This document shows positions 60,731-64,000 of a stretch of 64,000 bases of DNA, piece by piece. Under the pieces are notes generated by a model. The model had not been told where the DNA came from and searched no databases. It saw only the letters and a list, made by a program, of their open reading frames with translations. Position 1 is the stretch's first letter. Each line of letters opens with the position of its first letter. Position numbers and translations under genes: made by a program. Origin of the DNA: Pseudomonas oryzihabitans NBRC 102199 (GTDB taxonomy: Bacteria; Pseudomonadota; Gammaproteobacteria; Pseudomonadales; Pseudomonadaceae); NCBI RefSeq assembly GCF_000730625.1, contig NZ_BBIT01000009.1, positions 372,001-436,000 of the forward strand, in the 5' to 3' direction.

Positions 60731-62464
60731 TCAGCGACCCTCGCCAACCGCTCTAGGACGCAGTTCTTGGCCCTCCAGCAGCAGGTGGCGGCGATGGTAG
60801 GCGCGCAGGCTCGGACGATGGCCGACACTGACCAGGGTGAGACCCGGATTTTCCGCCAGCAGACGCTCATAGAGCGCACGCTCGTCCGCTTCGCTGAGCG
60901 CCGAGCTGGCTTCGTCGAGAAACAGCCAGTCGGGGGCGTAGAGCAGCGCCCGCGCCAGGGCTACCCGCTGCTGCTCGCCGGGCGACAGGGTGCGTTCCCA
61001 GTGGCGGGCTTCATCCAGGTGCTCGCGCAGGTGATCGAGACGGCACTGCTGCAGCACCTCGGCCAGCCGCTCGTTGGAATAGGCATCCGCCGGCTGCGGA
61101 TAGGCCAGGGCTTCGCGCAGGGTGCCGATGGGCAGATAGGGTTGTTGCGGCAGGAACAGCTGACGCCCCGGCGGGACGCCGATCCCGCCCTGCCCTTGCC
61201 GCCAGAGTCCGGCCAGGGCCCGCAGCAGGGTGCTCTTGCCACTGCCCGAGGCGCCTTCGATCAGCAGGTGTTCGCCACGGGCGATACGCAGATCGGTGGG
61301 ATGCAGCAGCAACCGGCCGGCGGCACCCAGGGAAAGACCTTCCAGGACCAGGTCGCTGCTACTGGCATGGGGCACCAGGATGTCGGTCTCCTGGCTGAAT
61401 TCGGCCATGGTCTCGCGAAAGGTCAGCAGACGATCGGAAACGGCGCGCCAGCCGGCCAGGCTGACGTAGGCGTCGACGAACCAGCTGAGACTTTCCTGGA
61501 CATTGCCGAAGGCCGAGTTGATCTGCATCAGATCGCCCAGCTGGATCTTGCCGGAGAAATAGCGCGGCGCCGCCAGGACGAAGCCGGCGATGATGGCGAT
61601 CTGGCTGTAGCCAGCGGTAAAGAAGGTCAGCCGCTTGGTGTAGTTCATCACCAGGTGGTAGTTGCCCCAGACGTAGCCGAAGCGATCCAGCAGACGGCGG
61701 TGCTCGTTGGCCTCACCGCGGAACAGCGCCACGCTCTCGGCCTTCTCGCGGACGCGGATAAGGCCGAAGCGCAGGTCGGCTTCATAGCGTTGCTGCTGGT
61801 TGTAGAGACCGATCAGCCGACGGCCGATCAGATGGGTCAGCCAGGTGCCGACGGTGGCGTAGATCAGGGCCGCCCAGAACATGTAGGCCGGGATGGTGAT
61901 GCCGAACAGGGTGATGTCGCCGGAGATGCCGAACAGGATGACGCTGAAGGACACCAGGCTGACCACGGTGCGGATGAAGCCCAGCCCGAGGCTCAGGGTG
62001 GTTTCGGCGAAGTCGCGGATGTCTTCGGTGAGGCGCTGGTCGGGGTTGTCGGCGCCGCCTTCGCGTTCCAGCTGGTAGTAGTTGCGGTCGGACAGCCAGA
62101 GGCCGAAGTGCTTTTCGGTCAGCCAGCGCCGCCAGTTGATGGTCAGCGCCTGAGTGAGGTAAAGCCGGTACACGGCCAGCAGGATGGCGGTGGCGGCCAG
62201 CCCGCAGAAATACAGCATCAGCCGGATGAAGGCGGCCAGATCGCGATTCTGCAGGGCGTCGTAGAAGTAGCGATACCAGGTGTTCAGGGCCACCGACAGG
62301 CCGACCCCGGCCAGCGACAGGGCGATGACCACGGACAGCAGGAGCCAGGCCTTGCCTTTCTCTTCACTGCGCCAGTAGGGGGTGATCAAAGCCCAGACGC
62401 GGGCCAGGAAATGCCCACGGGAAGCCCCGTAGACGGAGGGCACGGGTACGGCGGATTCGGACAT
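60731..62464 (-). CDS. ABC transporter, SbmA/BacA/YddA type (membrane and ATPase fused)
   Basis: The 577-residue protein has an N-terminal membrane domain of the ABC_membrane_2 (SbmA/BacA-like) type with about six segments (30-320), and a C-terminal ATPase domain with Walker A GASGSGKST (about residue 405), signature LSPGEQQRVALARA and Walker B WLFLDEASSAL. The family takes up peptides, very long-chain fatty acids or cobalamin-like molecules in other species; the substrate here is unknown. It lies between roxR and the FadR-type regulator. Confidence 0.9.
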   Translation of the reverse strand: MSESAVPVPSVYGASRGHFLARVWALITPYWRSEEKGKAWLLLSVVIALSLAGVGLSVALNTWYRYFYDALQNRDLAAFIRLMLYFCGLAATAILLAVYRLYLTQALTINWRRWLTEKHFGLWLSDRNYYQLEREGGADNPDQRLTEDIRDFAETTLSLGLGFIRTVVSLVSFSVILFGISGDITLFGITIPAYMFWAALIYATVGTWLTHLIGRRLIGLYNQQQRYEADLRFGLIRVREKAESVALFRGEANEHRRLLDRFGYVWGNYHLVMNYTKRLTFFTAGYSQIAIIAGFVLAAPRYFSGKIQLGDLMQINSAFGNVQESLSWFVDAYVSLAGWRAVSDRLLTFRETMAEFSQETDILVPHASSSDLVLEGLSLGAAGRLLLHPTDLRIARGEHLLIEGASGSGKSTLLRALAGLWRQGQGGIGVPPGRQLFLPQQPYLPIGTLREALAYPQPADAYSNERLAEVLQQCRLDHLREHLDEARHWERTLSPGEQQRVALARALLYAPDWLFLDEASSALSEADERALYERLLAENPGLTLVSVGHRPSLRAYHRRHLLLEGQELRPRAVGEGR

Positions 62465-62556
62465 GCTCGGACTCTCAAGGACTGCTCAACGAGACGCCTG
62501 CACAGCCTATGCCGGAAAGCCTGAACGAATTCTGACTGAAACAATGTAACAGTTTG

Positions 62557-62579
62557 TCGCCCACGGAGATCGTGGGCGA
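62557..62579 (-). terminator. Hairpin after roxR, possible terminator
   Basis: TCGCCCACG and CGTGGGCGA flank 5 nt just after the roxR stop on the minus strand. The following sequence (CAAACTGTTACATTGTTTC) is only moderately T-rich. Confidence 0.5.
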
Positions 62580-62587
62580 TGCCAGCT

Positions 62588-63148
62588 TCAGCGACGCACC
62601 GGACGCTTCTGCAGCTTGCGCTGCAGGGTACGGCGGTGCATGCCCAGCGCCCGCGCGGTCGCCGAGATGTTGCCTTCGTGTTCGGACAGTACCCGCTGGA
62701 TGTGCTCCCACTGCAGGCGATCCACCGACATGGGATTGTCCGGCACCAGGGTGTCGAGATCGGCGTGCTGGGCGAGCAGACCGGCCAGGACGTCGTCGGC
62801 ATCCGCCGGCTTGCACAGGTAGTTGGTGGCGCCGCGCTTGATGGCCTCCACGGCGGTGGCGATGCTGGAATAGCCGGTGAGGATCACCACGCGCATCTCC
62901 GGGTGCAGCTCCAGCAGCTGGGGCAGCAGTACCAGCCCCGAGTCCCCTTCCATCTTGAGGTCGAGCACGGCGTAGTCCGGCAGGTCTTCCTTGGCCAGTT
63001 GCAGGCCTTCCTCGGCGCTGTCGGCGATGGACACGCGCAGGCCGCGGCGGTCCATGGCGCGGGCCATCACCCGGGTAAAGGTGGGATCGTCGTCGACCAG
63101 CAGGATGTGGGGCTGGTCGTCGAAACCGCTGTTGAGGTCGTCAGTCAT
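62588..63148 (-). CDS. roxR: RoxR, response regulator of the RoxSR/RegBA type
   Basis: RoxR (PrrA/RegA/ActR family) controls respiratory oxidases and cyanide response. The 186-residue protein has a receiver domain with phospho-Asp63 in DYAVLDLKMEGDSG and a Fis-type helix-turn-helix at the C-terminus (ISATARALGMHRRTLQRKLQ). The 16-bp gap to the kinase gene shows cotranscription. Confidence 0.95.
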   Translation of the reverse strand: MTDDLNSGFDDQPHILLVDDDPTFTRVMARAMDRRGLRVSIADSAEEGLQLAKEDLPDYAVLDLKMEGDSGLVLLPQLLELHPEMRVVILTGYSSIATAVEAIKRGATNYLCKPADADDVLAGLLAQHADLDTLVPDNPMSVDRLQWEHIQRVLSEHEGNISATARALGMHRRTLQRKLQKRPVRR

Positions 63149-63164
63149 AGAATTCTCCAGGCAT

Positions 63165-64000
63165 TCACGCCAGGGCGTAGTGCCGCGGCAGGCGCAATTC
63201 GGTCAGGGTGCCGCCTTCTTCGTGATTGTAGAGCTTCACCGTGCCGCCGGCGCGGGTGACGCTGGCCTGGCTGAGAAACAGGCCCAGTCCGAAGCCCTTG
63301 CCCTTGGTGGTGAAGAAGGGCTTGCCGAGCTGTTCGGCGATGGCCAGGGGTACGCCGGCACCGTGATCGCGGATCGACAGGCACAGCTCGCGCGCATCCC
63401 AGTGCAGACGGATGGCCAGGTTTTCCGGGCAGGCATCGGCGGCATTGTTGAGTAGATTCAGCAGTGCCTGGGTAAGTTCGACCGGCGGCGTCAGGCGCGG
63501 TGGCGTGCCCAGACTGACCACCTCGAAGCTGTAGGTGGCTTCCGGTCGCATCAGGTGCCAGCGATCCATGGTCGCCTCCAGCCACTCCACGGCGGTCTGC
63601 TCCTGCACCGTCTGGCGGCGGTCCGCCTCGGCCGCGCGCACCAGTTGCTGCAGGGTCTGCTTGCACTGGCCGACCTGGGCCTGCAACAGCGCCAGGTCCT
63701 CGCTCAGGGTCGGCTGACCGGCGTACTCCTGCTGCAGCTCCTTGAGCAACACGCTCATGGTGGACAGCGGCGTGCTCAGCTCGTGGGCCGCGCCGGCGGC
63801 CTGGGTGGCCACGGCCAGCAGCTGCTGATCGCGCATGGCCTGTTCGCGGCGCTGGGCCTGCAGGCTCTCCTGCTCGCGCAGGGCGGTGGCCATGCGCGCG
63901 ACGAACAGGGTGATGACCGCGGCGGACAGGGCGAAGCTCAGCCACATGCCGTAGCTGAGCACCGCGCCGTCGTTGGCCACCAGCAGGTGCAGCGGCTCGT
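63165..64000 (-). CDS. roxS: RoxS, sensor histidine kinase (5' part cut by window edge)
   Basis: RoxS is the membrane sensor kinase partner of RoxR. The visible 278 residues include the last membrane segments (SYGMWLSFALSAAVITLFVARM), the His box AAHELSTPLSTM, and the ATP-binding domain with GLGLFLSQ. The frame continues past position 64000; the N-terminal half with the remaining membrane segments lies outside. Confidence 0.94.
   Translation of the reverse strand, partial: EPLHLLVANDGAVLSYGMWLSFALSAAVITLFVARMATALREQESLQAQRREQAMRDQQLLAVATQAAGAAHELSTPLSTMSVLLKELQQEYAGQPTLSEDLALLQAQVGQCKQTLQQLVRAAEADRRQTVQEQTAVEWLEATMDRWHLMRPEATYSFEVVSLGTPPRLTPPVELTQALLNLLNNAADACPENLAIRLHWDARELCLSIRDHGAGVPLAIAEQLGKPFFTTKGKGFGLGLFLSQASVTRAGGTVKLYNHEEGGTLTELRLPRHYALA

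Overview
This is a high-GC gammaproteobacterial chromosome segment that I assign to Pseudomonas. The gene order closely matches two blocks known from P. aeruginosa PAO1: lpxA to dapC plus a Na+/H+ antiporter (PA3644-PA3660 type), then cysNC-cysD through algW, hisCDG, murA, mla, kdsD, lpt, rpoN, mre, gat and an RlpA-like gene (PA4442-PA4485 type), ending in roxRS (PA4493-PA4494 type). The species is not determined; a lineage outside the aeruginosa group is likely because the two blocks are joined here. Nearly all of the window is core genome. I see no tRNA or rRNA gene, prophage, complete insertion sequence, CRISPR array or defence island.

Layout. 1-12.6 kb, minus strand: envelope and translation genes rpsB-tsf, pyrH-frr-uppS-cdsA-dxr-rseP, then bamA-skp-lpxD-fabZ-lpxA (lpxA runs off the left edge). 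12.8-17.6 kb, plus strand: map, glnD, dapC, converging on a CPA1 antiporter. 19.4-23.5 kb: a small secreted Pro/Tyr-rich protein, then cysD-cysNC and a Nif3-family gene. 23.6-29.6 kb: algW, converging on hisC-hisD-hisG, murA and a BolA-family gene. 29.7-32.7 kb: the mlaFEDCB phospholipid transport operon. 32.9-39.5 kb, plus strand: kdsD-lptC-lptA-lptB-rpoN-hpf-ptsN-rapZ-ptsO. 39.5-44.8 kb: sodA, pmbA, yjgA, tldD and a nitrilase-family gene. 44.8-53.7 kb, minus strand: yhdP, rng, maf, mreD, mreC, mreB. 53.9-57.6 kb, plus strand: gatCAB and an RlpA-like lipoprotein. 57.6-62.5 kb: a more variable patch with an alginate-lyase-like protein, kdgD, a FadR-type regulator and an SbmA/YddA-type ABC transporter. 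62.6-64 kb: roxR and a roxS that is cut by the right edge.

Common theme. The window holds much of outer-membrane biogenesis (LpxA/LpxD/FabZ for lipid A, BamA and Skp for outer-membrane proteins, Mla for phospholipids, Lpt for LPS, KdsD for Kdo, MurA for peptidoglycan, UppS/CdsA/Dxr for lipid carriers, YhdP, and MreBCD for shape). It also holds two proteases of the envelope-stress/alginate cascade, AlgW (site-1) and RseP/MucP (site-2). Nitrogen control is represented by glnD, rpoN, ptsN and ptsO.

The most notable observations are an mreC gene whose only well-placed start is an AUC codon, a 154-bp palindromic repeat sitting flush against the hisG stop codon, the absence of kdsC from the kdsD-lptC junction, a strong hairpin terminator between rseP and bamA, a nested-hairpin rpsB leader, and a five-codon ORF with an ideal ribosome binding site overlapping a palindromic operator upstream of kdgD.
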